This document shows positions 6,952-15,677 of a stretch of 39,414 nucleotides of DNA, in pieces (within the stretch, counting starts at the first letter, position 1; each line of letters opens with the position of its first letter). Below the pieces are notes generated by a model. That model worked only from the letters and a program-made list of their open reading frames with translations. It did not search any database and was not told the origin of the DNA. The stretch comes from Paracoccus sp. (in: a-proteobacteria) (GTDB taxonomy: Bacteria; Pseudomonadota; Alphaproteobacteria; Rhodobacterales; Rhodobacteraceae), in the NCBI GenBank assembly GCA_030538425.1, contig JAUNTZ010000023.1, positions 1 to 39,414 of the forward strand, in the 5' to 3' direction. The position numbers were made by a program, and so were the translations under genes.

Positions 6952-9009
6952 TTAGAAGCTTCCGACCGTGGTCGGCGCGGACTGCGCACCCGAGCCGTTT
7001 TCGGAGCGCAGCCAGTAGTTTGTCGGCGTCGCAGTGAGCGGCACGCGGATAGTGACCGTCGAATCCGGCGAGCCCGCCCAATGGATCAGTTCGGCCCCGG
7101 CATAGGTGTCGCCGCGATAGAGCCCGGTGCGCGCGTAATTGGCGCCCAGCGCGGGCCGGAAGATCACAAGAAGCTCACCTTCCTCAACCTCCGCCAAGAC
7201 GAGTGCTGGTGCCGCCGGGGGGCTGGGATTGGCGATCACCAGAATGCCGCCGACCTCGGTCCATGGTCCGTAGCGGGTCGTGTCCCGCGACATATCGCCA
7301 AAACCACCCGACAGGATCGCGGACAGGCCTGCCCGCACGCGCCGCGCGCGCAGATCGTAAACCTCGCCATCGGTCAGCGCAGGCGTGCGAAACACGCCGG
7401 TTTCCTGATCGACCGAGGCCACCGCGAACCATTCATTTCCCGGCGTTCGGTATTGCGCGACCGTCACCAGACCCGGCAGCGGTGCCACCTTGCCGGTGAT
7501 ATAGACCGGGCTGTATTGATAGCCCATTAAACCGACGCGGTCCTGCGCGACCCGCACATCCAGCAGTACCGGCGCAAGGATCGGCTCAGGCGTGTAGCCA
7601 ATGCGCGGGGGTGCGGCGGGCTTCTTACCTTCTTCCTCGGCGGTCCAGTCGAAAGCTGCCGGGTCGATGCTTTCAAGCTCGACACGCACAACCCCGTCCG
7701 AGCCGTCAAGATCGAGCGACAGGCCGGTGATCCGCATCGGTGCCATGTGGAGGCCCAGCTCGGGCCGGTTGAGATAGACGCTCTCCTGACCGATCAGCCG
7801 AAGGCCCCAGAAGCGCAGCGATTGCGAGGCCGTGATGCGCGGGTTGACCTCGGCGGCATGGATCTTCGCCAAGGCCCGCGCCTGCCCGTGGTGCTGCGCC
7901 CATGGCAGGGACAGTTCTCGGGGTTTCGGCTCGCCGTAACGAGCAATCGCGCGGGCATCCTCCCACGGATCCGCCGTGGTCTCGCTATAGTCGAGGTCCG
8001 GCTCGACATACTGCGGAACCAGCGTCGTCACCCGGTCCAGTGCATCGCGCCCGGCCCCCATATCGCTCGACACGATCTTGCGGGCGTCGATCACCAGTTC
8101 CGGCGGTCGATATTTGCCGACCCGCAGCCCGATCAGCCCCTCGGGCGTCTGGTAAAGATGGCCCGCACAGGCGGCCAGCATCCGGCCCGCCACGTCCTTG
8201 ACCGGCTCGGCCAGCCCGTAGCTGCCGCCGCCGTGATAGCGCGGGCGGGTGCCGTCCTGTGTGGGCACCAGTTCATCGGCATCGGCCATGGCCTGCGACC
8301 AGACAGGCCCGTCCAGATCGGCCAGCGTCAGACCATTATCCAGCAGATATTGCCGCAATTGGCGCGGAATGTTCTCGCTGTAGAACCAGACATCATTGTG
8401 GTGGTCCCGCACCGGGGCGCCCCGGATCACCGCCGTCACCTCGGGCGGGCTACCGCCGGGATAAACATCCATCACCTGTTCGGGATCGACGTGATCGAAC
8501 TCCGCCAGAATCGTGGCGACACCATCGAGCCGGTGATCTTCTGTCCAGCGCGTCGGGAAAGCATCGCGCAGTTCGGCCCAGTCACCGCCCGAATATTCGT
8601 CATCCCGGCCCTTGCGGAGCCGCAGGCGTATGCGGTTTTTCCAAGGATCCGTCTGCACCCAGCCGCCTGCGTCCACCTCGACCGGCTTGCCGTTCAGATA
8701 CCACGTTTCAACCCCGGTGATCCCGCCTGTCGAGACCGCCAGCAGCACAAAGGCCCGCCGACGATTGCCGACCTGCGCCCAGTCCGCATAAAGCAGCGTG
8801 CCACCGACCCGGACGCGCCCGAAATGCTGGAACCTCTCGGCATTGCCCGAGCGAATCGTGGTTTGCAGATCGCGCGGCTTCGGGCCTTTTGGTGTCAGCA
8901 GTTTCGAGGCCGCGAAATTAAGGGCCAGCGACAGGCCCATCTGGACAAGCGCAGCCTTCATCCCGCCAGCCGCTAGAGCGCCAGCTATCCATACCCCAAC
9001 CTGCGGCAT
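6952..9009 (-). CDS. Tail tip / baseplate hub protein
   Basis: 685 aa. After a hydrophobic N-terminus (IAGALAAGGMKAALVQMGLSLAL) come conserved tail-tip features: a RIRLRLRKG region, the VMDVYPGGSPPEVTAVIRG segment, then a domain with GHLYQTPEGLIGLRVGKY as in hub proteins that follow the NlpC-type gene. The last 200 residues look like fibronectin-type beta domains. It starts directly behind the stop of the DUF6950 gene (TAGATG). In lambda terms it takes the place of the central tip protein; in gene transfer agents the large gp15-like hub. Exact family not certain. Confidence 0.8.
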   Translation of the reverse strand: MPQVGVWIAGALAAGGMKAALVQMGLSLALNFAASKLLTPKGPKPRDLQTTIRSGNAERFQHFGRVRVGGTLLYADWAQVGNRRRAFVLLAVSTGGITGVETWYLNGKPVEVDAGGWVQTDPWKNRIRLRLRKGRDDEYSGGDWAELRDAFPTRWTEDHRLDGVATILAEFDHVDPEQVMDVYPGGSPPEVTAVIRGAPVRDHHNDVWFYSENIPRQLRQYLLDNGLTLADLDGPVWSQAMADADELVPTQDGTRPRYHGGGSYGLAEPVKDVAGRMLAACAGHLYQTPEGLIGLRVGKYRPPELVIDARKIVSSDMGAGRDALDRVTTLVPQYVEPDLDYSETTADPWEDARAIARYGEPKPRELSLPWAQHHGQARALAKIHAAEVNPRITASQSLRFWGLRLIGQESVYLNRPELGLHMAPMRITGLSLDLDGSDGVVRVELESIDPAAFDWTAEEEGKKPAAPPRIGYTPEPILAPVLLDVRVAQDRVGLMGYQYSPVYITGKVAPLPGLVTVAQYRTPGNEWFAVASVDQETGVFRTPALTDGEVYDLRARRVRAGLSAILSGGFGDMSRDTTRYGPWTEVGGILVIANPSPPAAPALVLAEVEEGELLVIFRPALGANYARTGLYRGDTYAGAELIHWAGSPDSTVTIRVPLTATPTNYWLRSENGSGAQSAPTTVGSF

Positions 9010-9384
9010 CTATCGTCCCCACATCCTGATAGCTTTGGCCGGCGCCTCGCCCAGACCGCGCGGCGTCCGAAACGCCCATTTCTCGCCGGTGCAGATCGCC
9101 GCGACCTCTCGGCCCGCAATGCGGATCACACCGACATCACCCGCCCGCGCCGCCTCGATCTCGCGCAGCGGGGCCATCAAAGGTGCGATGGTCTGGGCCA
9201 GTCCGGCAGCGATCAGAGCCTCGGCCCCGACCTCGCTGTCATAGCACCCGCGCAGGCCTGCCGCGGGGTCATGCCCGAAATGGATCATGCACCAGTCGGC
9301 AACCCAGATCGTGCAATCCGAACGACCCCAGATCCATGGCAGGCCCGCCCCTTGTGCCAGATAGGCACCTAGCCCTTGAGCCAT
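9010..9384 (-). CDS. DUF6950/NlpC-P60-like tail assembly protein
   Basis: 124 aa. The segment WIWGRSDCTIWVADW (residues 17-31) carries the Cys of the DUF6950/NlpC-like fold, seen in tail genes next to the hub. H36 or later His residues could complete a catalytic pair, but I cannot confirm activity. In siphophages such proteins are tail-tip peptidases that open peptidoglycan during DNA entry. The start overlaps the previous gene by 16 nt and there is no strong ribosome binding site, so translation is probably coupled. Confidence 0.75.
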   Translation of the reverse strand: MAQGLGAYLAQGAGLPWIWGRSDCTIWVADWCMIHFGHDPAAGLRGCYDSEVGAEALIAAGLAQTIAPLMAPLREIEAARAGDVGVIRIAGREVAAICTGEKWAFRTPRGLGEAPAKAIRMWGR

Positions 9385-9935
9385 CCGGTCAGCTCATGCT
9401 CGACCATCTGCGCCGCATATTCGCAGCCACGATCACCGGGGCTGCGCATCTGTTGGTCACGGTCGGTATATTGGCCGAGCATCGTGGCGTTGCGGTCCCG
9501 GAACGGCCCTTCGGCGCGGATCTCGAAGTAATCCTCGCTGACTGTCTCACGGCGGCGGATATCCGCGATCTTGCCGCGATGCAGGTGGATCGGCGGGCCG
9601 ACCGGCCTGCCATCCACCAGCAGTTGCAGCCGCTGGATGATCGGCGCATCCTGCCATTCGGCTTGATCGGTCAGATGGGCAAGCGACAGCGCCGGGGTGA
9701 TCCGGCCCGTGCGATAGACGGCGGGGTGGGCATCCATGATATTGCTGACGGCGATTGGTTCTGCGGCGATCAGATCATGCGCGGGCTGCCATGTTCGCCC
9801 GCCGGTGTTCAGCGGCGTGCTGCCCTCGCAAAGGTAATAGCTGGCAGATGTGAAATGGACCTCAAACAGCCTGCGCGCCTCGACCGCCGAGCGGTTGGCC
9901 TCAAGATATTCGATCTGCTCGATGGTAAAGCTCAT
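9369..9935 (-). CDS. Minor tail protein (DUF2163- or lambda-L-like)
   Basis: 188 aa. Gene order (tape measure, tail protein, this gene, NlpC-like, hub) matches the place of DUF2163-type or gpL-type distal tail proteins. Visible pieces are SASYYLCEGSTPL near the start and a conserved C-terminal stretch (TDRDQQMRSPGDRG) typical of such proteins. The single CE and GC cysteines (about C36 and C173) could hold a metal or cluster as in gpL, but that is speculative. It starts in a 4-nt overlap with the upstream gene. Confidence 0.68.
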   Translation of the reverse strand: MSFTIEQIEYLEANRSAVEARRLFEVHFTSASYYLCEGSTPLNTGGRTWQPAHDLIAAEPIAVSNIMDAHPAVYRTGRITPALSLAHLTDQAEWQDAPIIQRLQLLVDGRPVGPPIHLHRGKIADIRRRETVSEDYFEIRAEGPFRDRNATMLGQYTDRDQQMRSPGDRGCEYAAQMVEHELTGWLKG

Positions 9936-10606
9936 CGGTCGAAATCCTCGACAAAGGTCAGGGTGATCCCGGCGCCACGTCGCAGGCGCTCTCGGCTACG
10001 TTCGCCTTCCCGATCATCTGCAAAGCGGCATCGAAACTTGGGCGGATCGGTTTCCAGCACGGTGCCGACCCGCAAATCACGGCGGAATGGCGGCTCGACA
10101 ACCACCCAGCCGTCATTGTTCGACTCGACCACACGATGCAGCCAGCCGTCGAAGGTGAACAGATCGCCAACCCGAAGCCGTGGCCGGGTCGGCTCTGTCA
10201 GGCCAACAAAAAACCCGGTTCCGCCAGCGGCGCCCGCGCCCGTCACCTCAATCGGCTGCACCCCAGACGCCGCAAACCCCACGCCGCTCGAATGCCACTC
10301 CCCGCCTGAATGCGGGATCTGGCGCGGACTGACCCGCTCCCCATAGCGAAAGGGATCGCAGATACAGAGCAGCGCCGAGTTGAGGCGCCCGCGCATTTGG
10401 GACGCCACAGCCTCGAAGCGGCGCGCGCGCATCGGATCACGCTCCGGCGCAATGGTGATAGACACCTGCCAGACTCCGACGCCTGCGGCGATAAACTGTT
10501 CGTCGCCCGCCAATGAGCGCCCAGCCGAGCGCGTTTCCCATTTGATAAAAAAGCTCGTATCCACCGGGCGGATCAGCCCGCAGGGCCATTCGATCACCGC
10601 CATCAA
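9932..10606 (-). CDS. Distal tail / minor tail protein
   Basis: 224 aa, placed directly after the tape measure gene and overlapping it by 4 nt; ATG at 10606 or 10603. The sequence is beta-rich with pairs such as RVGDLFTFDGWLHRVVE and DGWVVVEPPFR near the C-terminus. Length and place fit a distal tail or baseplate protein. I do not recognise a specific family. Adjacent overlaps on both sides show strict co-translation within the tail operon. Confidence 0.68.
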   Translation of the reverse strand: MMAVIEWPCGLIRPVDTSFFIKWETRSAGRSLAGDEQFIAAGVGVWQVSITIAPERDPMRARRFEAVASQMRGRLNSALLCICDPFRYGERVSPRQIPHSGGEWHSSGVGFAASGVQPIEVTGAGAAGGTGFFVGLTEPTRPRLRVGDLFTFDGWLHRVVESNNDGWVVVEPPFRRDLRVGTVLETDPPKFRCRFADDREGERSRERLRRGAGITLTFVEDFDR

Positions 10607-13600
10607 CCGAACCTTTCAGCATTATATTGCTGCGCGCGGGCAACATTCGCCGCGAAGTTCCGCCGTTCCCGATTCATTTCTGCCCGAATCGCCGCAATGT
10701 CGCTATGGGTAACATTCCCGCCAACGTGGATCGTCGGCGCGAAGGTGAAGTTATTGCCCCGACCAAGCGCATGGTTCGGGATAACCGTGCCGGGCGTCTT
10801 CGGCACGATCATTTCAGGCCCGCGCTCCCCGACGATATAGGCCCGGCCCGGCGAGACCGGCCCGCCTGACGCGCGGAAGCCGCCGAAGATACTGCCGATC
10901 AGACCACCAACCAGCCCCTTGCCTGCCCCGCCTGACATCGGCCCCTCGTTGAACAGCGCCGCCTGAAGCGCGGCGCGAGCCAGCATCTGCGCGACTTTGC
11001 CAAGAACATCGGCAAAGGATTTGCCCGCGATGATCGAGTCCAAAAGGCCGTTTTTCAGGTCTTGCTGAACCTGATTGTAAAAGCGCGCCCGATCTTCGAC
11101 ACGCTGATAGGCTTTCGCCGCTTCTTCCTGCTTTTCTGCCAGTTCGCCCGCCTGCCGCGCGGTTTCGGCAATCTGCTGGCCATAGGTCTGCTCTGACCCG
11201 GCCATTTTCTCGGTCAGATCAATCCCCCGCTGCTTGGCCTCATTCGTCAGCATATATTCGGTGCGGAGCCGGGCCTGCTCCGCCGCAGATTTGCCAACAA
11301 GGGTCAGCTCAAATTCAGCGTCCGCGATTTGACGCTGCGCCATTTCGAGCAGTTCTTGGCGCGATTCCAGATCCGCCTTCGCCTGACGTTCGCGCTCTTT
11401 GGCCAAGTCCTCGGCGGCTCTCTGGGCGTCTTTTTGCGCGTCAACCAAGTCGCGCTCTCGTTGCTCGACTTCGTTAACTACACCGCCGTAAGCGCCAAGC
11501 AGAGCCTCGGCGCGCGCAATATGGCCATCAAATTGGCGCCCGTTGACAGCATCGGTCACATTCGACACAACGCCACCTGCCGCGAGGTCCGAGGCCGTGA
11601 CGTTGCGAGCGTTGCCAGACAGCACCGCCGCATAGACGTTCGCTAGAGAGTCGCCGGCGCGCACACCGGCATCCACGAGATAGCGCCCTGCCGCCTCAAC
11701 TTGGTCAGTGATCGAGGATTGCGGGCTAACGCCGTAGCGGCGGCCCTGTGGCTCGCCAAACTGAATAAGCCCGAAATGCTGGCCCCATTTCGTCGTCGGG
11801 CCCATAACATCGGGGCGCAATTTCCCGCCGGTCTCGAACGACATAACGGCGAGAAGGTCACGCGCTGCGATGCCAAGACGCTCTGACACTGAAACAACTG
11901 CGCGGACCAGCTCTTCGTCCTGACTGCCTGCACCTCGCGCACGGGCTGCAACATAGCCCGCCTCCAACCCTCCCCGCGAATTGGCCCATTCCTGACCTGC
12001 CCGACGCGACGCGTCATACTCGCTATAGGCCGCTGCGAGTTCGCGCACCCGCGAAGCCGCCACGCGCGCGCCCGATGACACCTCTGCGAAAATATCGCCC
12101 TGCGCCATAATCTCTTGGGCAAGTTCAAGGTTGCCATCAAGTGCTGCCTCAAGCGCCTTAATCATCCTCTCGCTGTCGGCAATGTCCCGCAGCCCCTTGC
12201 GCAAGGTCTGATACAGGTCGCGCCGCAACACCGCGCCAGCCTGTGCTGCCGTCGCCATGGACTGGCGCAGCCGGTCAAAAGCCGCCCGCTGCGCCTCGGC
12301 CCCTTGCGCGTTCTCAAGCGCGTCCAGTTCGTTCTCAAAGCCGCCAATCGCGCGAGCCATGTCGATGAGCGCCGATTTTGCCTCGTCAAGCGCCCGGGCG
12401 TTCCCGCCCTGCGACAGCCGCTGATCGACCTCGGCCAGAAGGTTCGTGACCTCGTCCCCGGCGCCCGCCAGCCTGTCCATTTCACGAACAAGATTCGCGA
12501 TGTTCGTTCGACCGCTGGAGACACCTTGGAGCTGGGTACGGATGCTCCAAAGCTCGCGATTAAAGTTCGCCCCGGATTGAGACGCTGCATGCAGGTTGTT
12601 GATCGCGCGGTCAATGTCGCCCGAAAAGATGATGCCGCTCGACAAACCGTCCAATGACGACTGCCGCGCCGTTCGGGCCGCTATCAACTGTTGCTGCATG
12701 TTGGCCCGCGCCTGCGTCAGCATATTGTCAGTCGCGCGCGAAATTTCACCCGAAAGGCCAGATTGCTCTCGCTTAGCGCGCTCGCTTGCGGTCGCAAAGG
12801 CGTTGAGCGCGGTCGCCGCCTCACTCGACGCAGCCTGCAACGCCTGTGTGCGAGACGCCGCGCCACTTGTCAGGCGAGGCAGGAGCGCCAATCCGGCCAG
12901 CACCACTCCCACAGGCCCACCGACGATAGCCATTGCCGCCCGCAGGCCTGCAAGAGCGCCGGTCGTCGCCGTTGCAGCCGTCCCCATCCCTGCGATACCA
13001 ACCGCAGCCGCGCGTGCGGTGCGCCCCACACTCATCAGCATGGACAGCATCGCCGGGCCAAGAACGCGGCCCGCCATGACGCCGCCCGCCGCGACCACGA
13101 GGTCAATATTATCCGCAAGGAAGATCAGCGCCTCGGCCAAGCGTGCCGTCGCCCCCACAGCGTCATCGGTGCCGCCGACATAAACAAGGAGGGCGTTTTT
13201 CAGGAGCACAAAGGCATCGGGAATGGTCGCAGCCATAGCCCCAGCTTCTTCACGCAGTTTTTCAAGATTGCCCCGCAATGCGCGGTCAATGACTTGGCCG
13301 GTGATCTTGCTCTCGCGGCCAAGTGCTCGCAGCCCGCCAACCGTCGTCCCCAATTCAGCCGCGAGAAGCTCTGCAACGCGCCCGCCTGACTGAATGACTG
13401 TGGTCAGGTTCTGGCCTGTTAACGCCCCATCCGTCATTGCTTTCGACAGCGCGTTCTGGACAGCCTCGGCACGCTGGGCCTTCGCGCCAGAGACAACCAT
13501 CGCATTGTTCAGCGCCTCGACATAATCCAGCGATTGATTTGTGGTCAGACCGAAATCGGCCAGTGCCGTGCTGTTCAACAGCCAGCCCTCGGCAGTCAGT

Positions 13601-13989
13601 TGCAGGTCCGAATAGGTGCGCCGGGCCATGTCCGCGATCCTCGACATAACCTGTGGCGCCGCCTCCATATCACCAATCGCAAGTCCGACGCGCCCCGAAA
13701 GGTCAGTCCATGCAGAGGTCATGTTGACTAGTTCGCGGGTCGAGACAAAGCCCGCAAGCGCCCCACCGATGCCAAGCGCGGGCAATTTGATGCCGCCAAG
13801 CTGCATGTTCGCTTGGTTCTTCAGCCGCTCGAAATCTTTGGCGATCTTTTCATTCGCGCGCAGGAAATTGCGCTCCGATCGCTGCGACGCCCGCGTGAAC
13901 TCGGCCTCGACACGCGCCACTTGACGCGCGATCTTCTGGAATGAGACGCCGATATCAATCGCAAGATCGGGGTTCTGGCTCATGCACAA
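10603..13989 (-). CDS. Tape measure protein with internal lytic transglycosylase domain
   Basis: 1128 aa; it may start at the second ATG (13983, MSQNPD). Residues about 88-240 match the tape-measure N-terminal domain (VNMTSAWTDLSGR ... LTGQNLTTVIQSGG). Hydrophobic segments at about 296-376 suit membrane insertion. Coiled-coil regions follow at 380-660. Residues 690-810 form a transglycosylase SLT-like domain with likely catalytic E719 in VMSFETGG and the GLIQFG motif. The C-terminus has the usual SPGRAYIVGERGPE repeat-like end. It sets tail length and probably helps DNA cross the peptidoglycan and inner membrane. With roughly 0.15 nm of tail per residue, a tail near 170 nm would be expected from the general rule. 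Confidence 0.93.
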   Translation of the reverse strand: MCMSQNPDLAIDIGVSFQKIARQVARVEAEFTRASQRSERNFLRANEKIAKDFERLKNQANMQLGGIKLPALGIGGALAGFVSTRELVNMTSAWTDLSGRVGLAIGDMEAAPQVMSRIADMARRTYSDLQLTAEGWLLNSTALADFGLTTNQSLDYVEALNNAMVVSGAKAQRAEAVQNALSKAMTDGALTGQNLTTVIQSGGRVAELLAAELGTTVGGLRALGRESKITGQVIDRALRGNLEKLREEAGAMAATIPDAFVLLKNALLVYVGGTDDAVGATARLAEALIFLADNIDLVVAAGGVMAGRVLGPAMLSMLMSVGRTARAAAVGIAGMGTAATATTGALAGLRAAMAIVGGPVGVVLAGLALLPRLTSGAASRTQALQAASSEAATALNAFATASERAKREQSGLSGEISRATDNMLTQARANMQQQLIAARTARQSSLDGLSSGIIFSGDIDRAINNLHAASQSGANFNRELWSIRTQLQGVSSGRTNIANLVREMDRLAGAGDEVTNLLAEVDQRLSQGGNARALDEAKSALIDMARAIGGFENELDALENAQGAEAQRAAFDRLRQSMATAAQAGAVLRRDLYQTLRKGLRDIADSERMIKALEAALDGNLELAQEIMAQGDIFAEVSSGARVAASRVRELAAAYSEYDASRRAGQEWANSRGGLEAGYVAARARGAGSQDEELVRAVVSVSERLGIAARDLLAVMSFETGGKLRPDVMGPTTKWGQHFGLIQFGEPQGRRYGVSPQSSITDQVEAAGRYLVDAGVRAGDSLANVYAAVLSGNARNVTASDLAAGGVVSNVTDAVNGRQFDGHIARAEALLGAYGGVVNEVEQRERDLVDAQKDAQRAAEDLAKERERQAKADLESRQELLEMAQRQIADAEFELTLVGKSAAEQARLRTEYMLTNEAKQRGIDLTEKMAGSEQTYGQQIAETARQAGELAEKQEEAAKAYQRVEDRARFYNQVQQDLKNGLLDSIIAGKSFADVLGKVAQMLARAALQAALFNEGPMSGGAGKGLVGGLIGSIFGGFRASGGPVSPGRAYIVGERGPEMIVPKTPGTVIPNHALGRGNNFTFAPTIHVGGNVTHSDIAAIRAEMNRERRNFAANVARAQQYNAERFG

Positions 13990-14192
13990 CCTGCTTTTTC
14001 GCGGTTAAATTGTTCGCCCAACGCCTCAAGCGCTGCATGGTCAGCATCGGAAAGCTCCGGGGCCGGGCCGGTGCCTTGCGCCCGGTTGTAGCCGGCCACG
14101 CAGGCGTCAAACTCATCCAGCGTCATCTCGCGGACCTCGCGCGGCGTGAAACCCATCACCGCACCGGATCCGTACAGCGAGACCTCATCCAT
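13980..14192 (-). CDS. Second tail assembly chaperone ORF (T-like, made as frameshift product)
   Basis: 70 aa as an independent frame from the ATG at 14192, which overlaps the stop of the upstream chaperone gene (TAATG). The sequence (MGFTPREVREMTLDEFDACVAGY) resembles the small chaperone ORF found between the tail tube chaperone and tape measure genes of gene-transfer-agent-like tails. The frame is open upstream through the A10 run at 14210-14219, so it can also be read as a -1 extension of the upstream protein. It ends overlapping the start of the tape measure gene, the expected position for a gpT-like extension. Confidence 0.75.
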   Translation of the reverse strand: MDEVSLYGSGAVMGFTPREVREMTLDEFDACVAGYNRAQGTGPAPELSDADHAALEALGEQFNREKAGCA

Positions 14193-14566
14193 TAGCTGGC
14201 CGGGGTCTCTTTTTTTTTTGCATCGTCATCGGCACTTTCGTCCGGCTCACCCTGCCCTTTCAGCGACGACATCAGAACCGACAGGGCCAGCGGGGCAAGT
14301 GCCATCAGCCCGACACGATCCGCCGTCATCTCGACCAGTCGTGCGGCTTGGGCCTTGTCCATGCCGCCGCCGATCAGCCCCAGCCGAATGACCTGCGTCA
14401 CGTCATTGACATACCATTCAAGCGAGTGGTGCAGGCTCGCGGCCAAGCGACCAAAAATAACCGCCACGCCGGCATTGCAGGCTTCTTCCAGTGCCAACAG
14501 TTCGCCGATGCACAGCAGGAAGGGATGTTCCCCTCCTGCCCAGTTCAAAATCACCGGCTCTTGCAT
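14192..14566 (-). CDS. Tail assembly chaperone (GTA-gp10/TAC-like, G-like)
   Basis: 124 aa, starting in a TGATG overlap with the tail tube gene. The sequence (MQEPVILNWAGGEHPFLLCIGELLALEEA) matches the GTA TAC family; these proteins coat the tape measure protein during tail assembly. The end is acidic then Lys-rich (ESADDDAKKKETPAS); the three Lys codons are the A10 run. A -1 slip there would fuse it through RDPGQL to the next ORF, as in lambda gpG/gpGT. Confidence 0.82.
   Translation of the reverse strand: MQEPVILNWAGGEHPFLLCIGELLALEEACNAGVAVIFGRLAASLHHSLEWYVNDVTQVIRLGLIGGGMDKAQAARLVEMTADRVGLMALAPLALSVLMSSLKGQGEPDESADDDAKKKETPAS
14210..14219 (-). other. A10 slippery run, candidate -1 frameshift site
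   Basis: On the minus strand the chaperone gene reads GCA AAA AAA AAA GAG, ten A residues in a row, five codons before its stop. The following ORF is in the -1 frame and has no stop between the run and its ATG (the joined reading is KKK-RDPGQL-MDEV). A-runs are efficient -1 slippage sites for ribosomes or RNA polymerase. A sequencing length error of one base would also join the frames. Confidence 0.7.
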
Positions 14567-15015
14567 CAGGAAACCGTTTTATAGACCATTTCGCCGTCGG
14601 AGGCGGCGTTGACCGAAACGCCCGCGCGCTCTCCCCGATTGCCGGTCACCTCGAATTGCGAAATGTGCAGGCGGCCTTCCCAGAACCGCCCGTTCGTCGT
14701 GTCATCGGGCTTGCCGATATAGACTCGCGCACTGACCGATTCCAGCGAGTTGAACGCAGCCCACCACTTGTCCACCGCTTCGGCGGCCAACGTCCCGGAA
14801 CCCGTCAGCGAAAAGTCAAGCGACGAAACCTCGCGCTCGATCCATGACGGCAGGTCGGGGTCGTCACAGTCGGGAACATCGACCTCGTTCATGTTTTTCG
14901 AGAACGAATAGCTGTGCTGGGTCAAGCCGCAAGGTTTGAGGAACTGCCCTTCATTTTCGGGATCTTCAAGATACAGGGCGACAACGGCCCCGCGATATGT
15001 AGTCGGTCTGGCCAT
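14566..15015 (-). CDS. Major tail tube protein
   Basis: 149 aa from the ATG at 15015, preceded by CAGGAG; a longer frame reaches 15048 but lacks support. Pattern (ARPTTYRGAVVALYLED, DVPDCDDPDLPSW, DFSLTGSGTLAAEAVDKWW, FEVTGNRGERAGVSVN) is that of TP901-1-type tail tube proteins. It lies just before the tail chaperones. It forms the hollow tail around the tape measure. Confidence 0.85.
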   Translation of the reverse strand: MARPTTYRGAVVALYLEDPENEGQFLKPCGLTQHSYSFSKNMNEVDVPDCDDPDLPSWIEREVSSLDFSLTGSGTLAAEAVDKWWAAFNSLESVSARVYIGKPDDTTNGRFWEGRLHISQFEVTGNRGERAGVSVNAASDGEMVYKTVS

Positions 15016-15019
15016 GCTA

Positions 15020-15196
15020 TTACTCCTGTTTGCTGGCAATAGGTTCAAGCGCGCCGAGGCTTTGACCCCGTTCGATCTGGGCCTTGGTCAGCCCTGCGCG
15101 TTCTTCACCGGCACGGAACGCCATGACGACGCCGGGGCGCGGGTGAAAATCGAAGTCCTTCACCACCCGATACCGGGCGGCGCTCTGTTTCGGCAT
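15020..15196 (-). CDS. Small hypothetical head-tail region protein
   Basis: 58 aa, fits between the tail tube and gp10-like genes with a strong ribosome binding site (GAGGAGG 5 nt before the ATG at 15196) and ends 4 nt before the tail tube start. Product begins MPKQSAARYRVVKDFDF and has GLTKAQIERGQSLGAL near the end, reading like a small basic folded domain. It probably belongs to the structural or assembly set. Function unknown. Confidence 0.7.
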   Translation of the reverse strand: MPKQSAARYRVVKDFDFHPRPGVVMAFRAGEERAGLTKAQIERGQSLGALEPIASKQE

Positions 15197-15206
15197 GACT
15201 GCCTCC

Positions 15207-15629
15207 TCAAATTGACTTGACGGCTTTCTTGATCTCGCGGGTCAGGCCCGACCGGATGCGGCGCCGATTGGACCGCCAGACCGGATAGAAAAACGGGTTG
15301 GCCTTGTGATTCTTGGTCCCGAATTCCTGCATGCGTGCATAAAAGGCGTCCCGATCGCCAAGCGACTTGTCGCGGGTGCCGGCGTAGATGGTGATGAAAA
15401 AACCCTCGGTGTCGCGGCCTTTGACCGTCACGATACCCATGCTGCCTTTGGGCTTGTCGCCCCATGTCCAACCGATGCTGTCGCGCAAGGCTCCGCTTTC
15501 GACCGGCACAAGAGCTTTCATTTCTGCGACGAGTTCCGCAGCGTATTTCTCCATCCGGGCAGTCAGGGCGGCGGTGATCTTGCGCTGGATCTGCGCCAGC
15601 TTGCGCTTGAGGCCAGAATTGTCCACCAT
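15207..15629 (-). CDS. HK97 gp10-like tail completion / joining protein
   Basis: 140 aa from the ATG at 15629 (AAGGAAGG upstream). The layout KALVPVESGALRDSIGWTWG, then FFITIYAGTRDKSLGD, then ARMQEFGTKNHKANPFFYPVW is characteristic of the HK97 gp10 family. Such proteins finish the tail end that meets the head. The frame is open further upstream, but that part is antisense to the moron's leader and is unlikely to be used. Confidence 0.88.
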   Translation of the reverse strand: MVDNSGLKRKLAQIQRKITAALTARMEKYAAELVAEMKALVPVESGALRDSIGWTWGDKPKGSMGIVTVKGRDTEGFFITIYAGTRDKSLGDRDAFYARMQEFGTKNHKANPFFYPVWRSNRRRIRSGLTREIKKAVKSI

Positions 15630-15677
15630 CCTGAAAACCTTCCTTTCAAAGACGATCATCTGACGGGAGAAACCACA

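Noticed and set aside
7747-8976. 409-residue plus-strand open frame opposite the tail tip gene
   Set aside because: Antisense shadow of a well-supported tail gene with no recognisable protein features.
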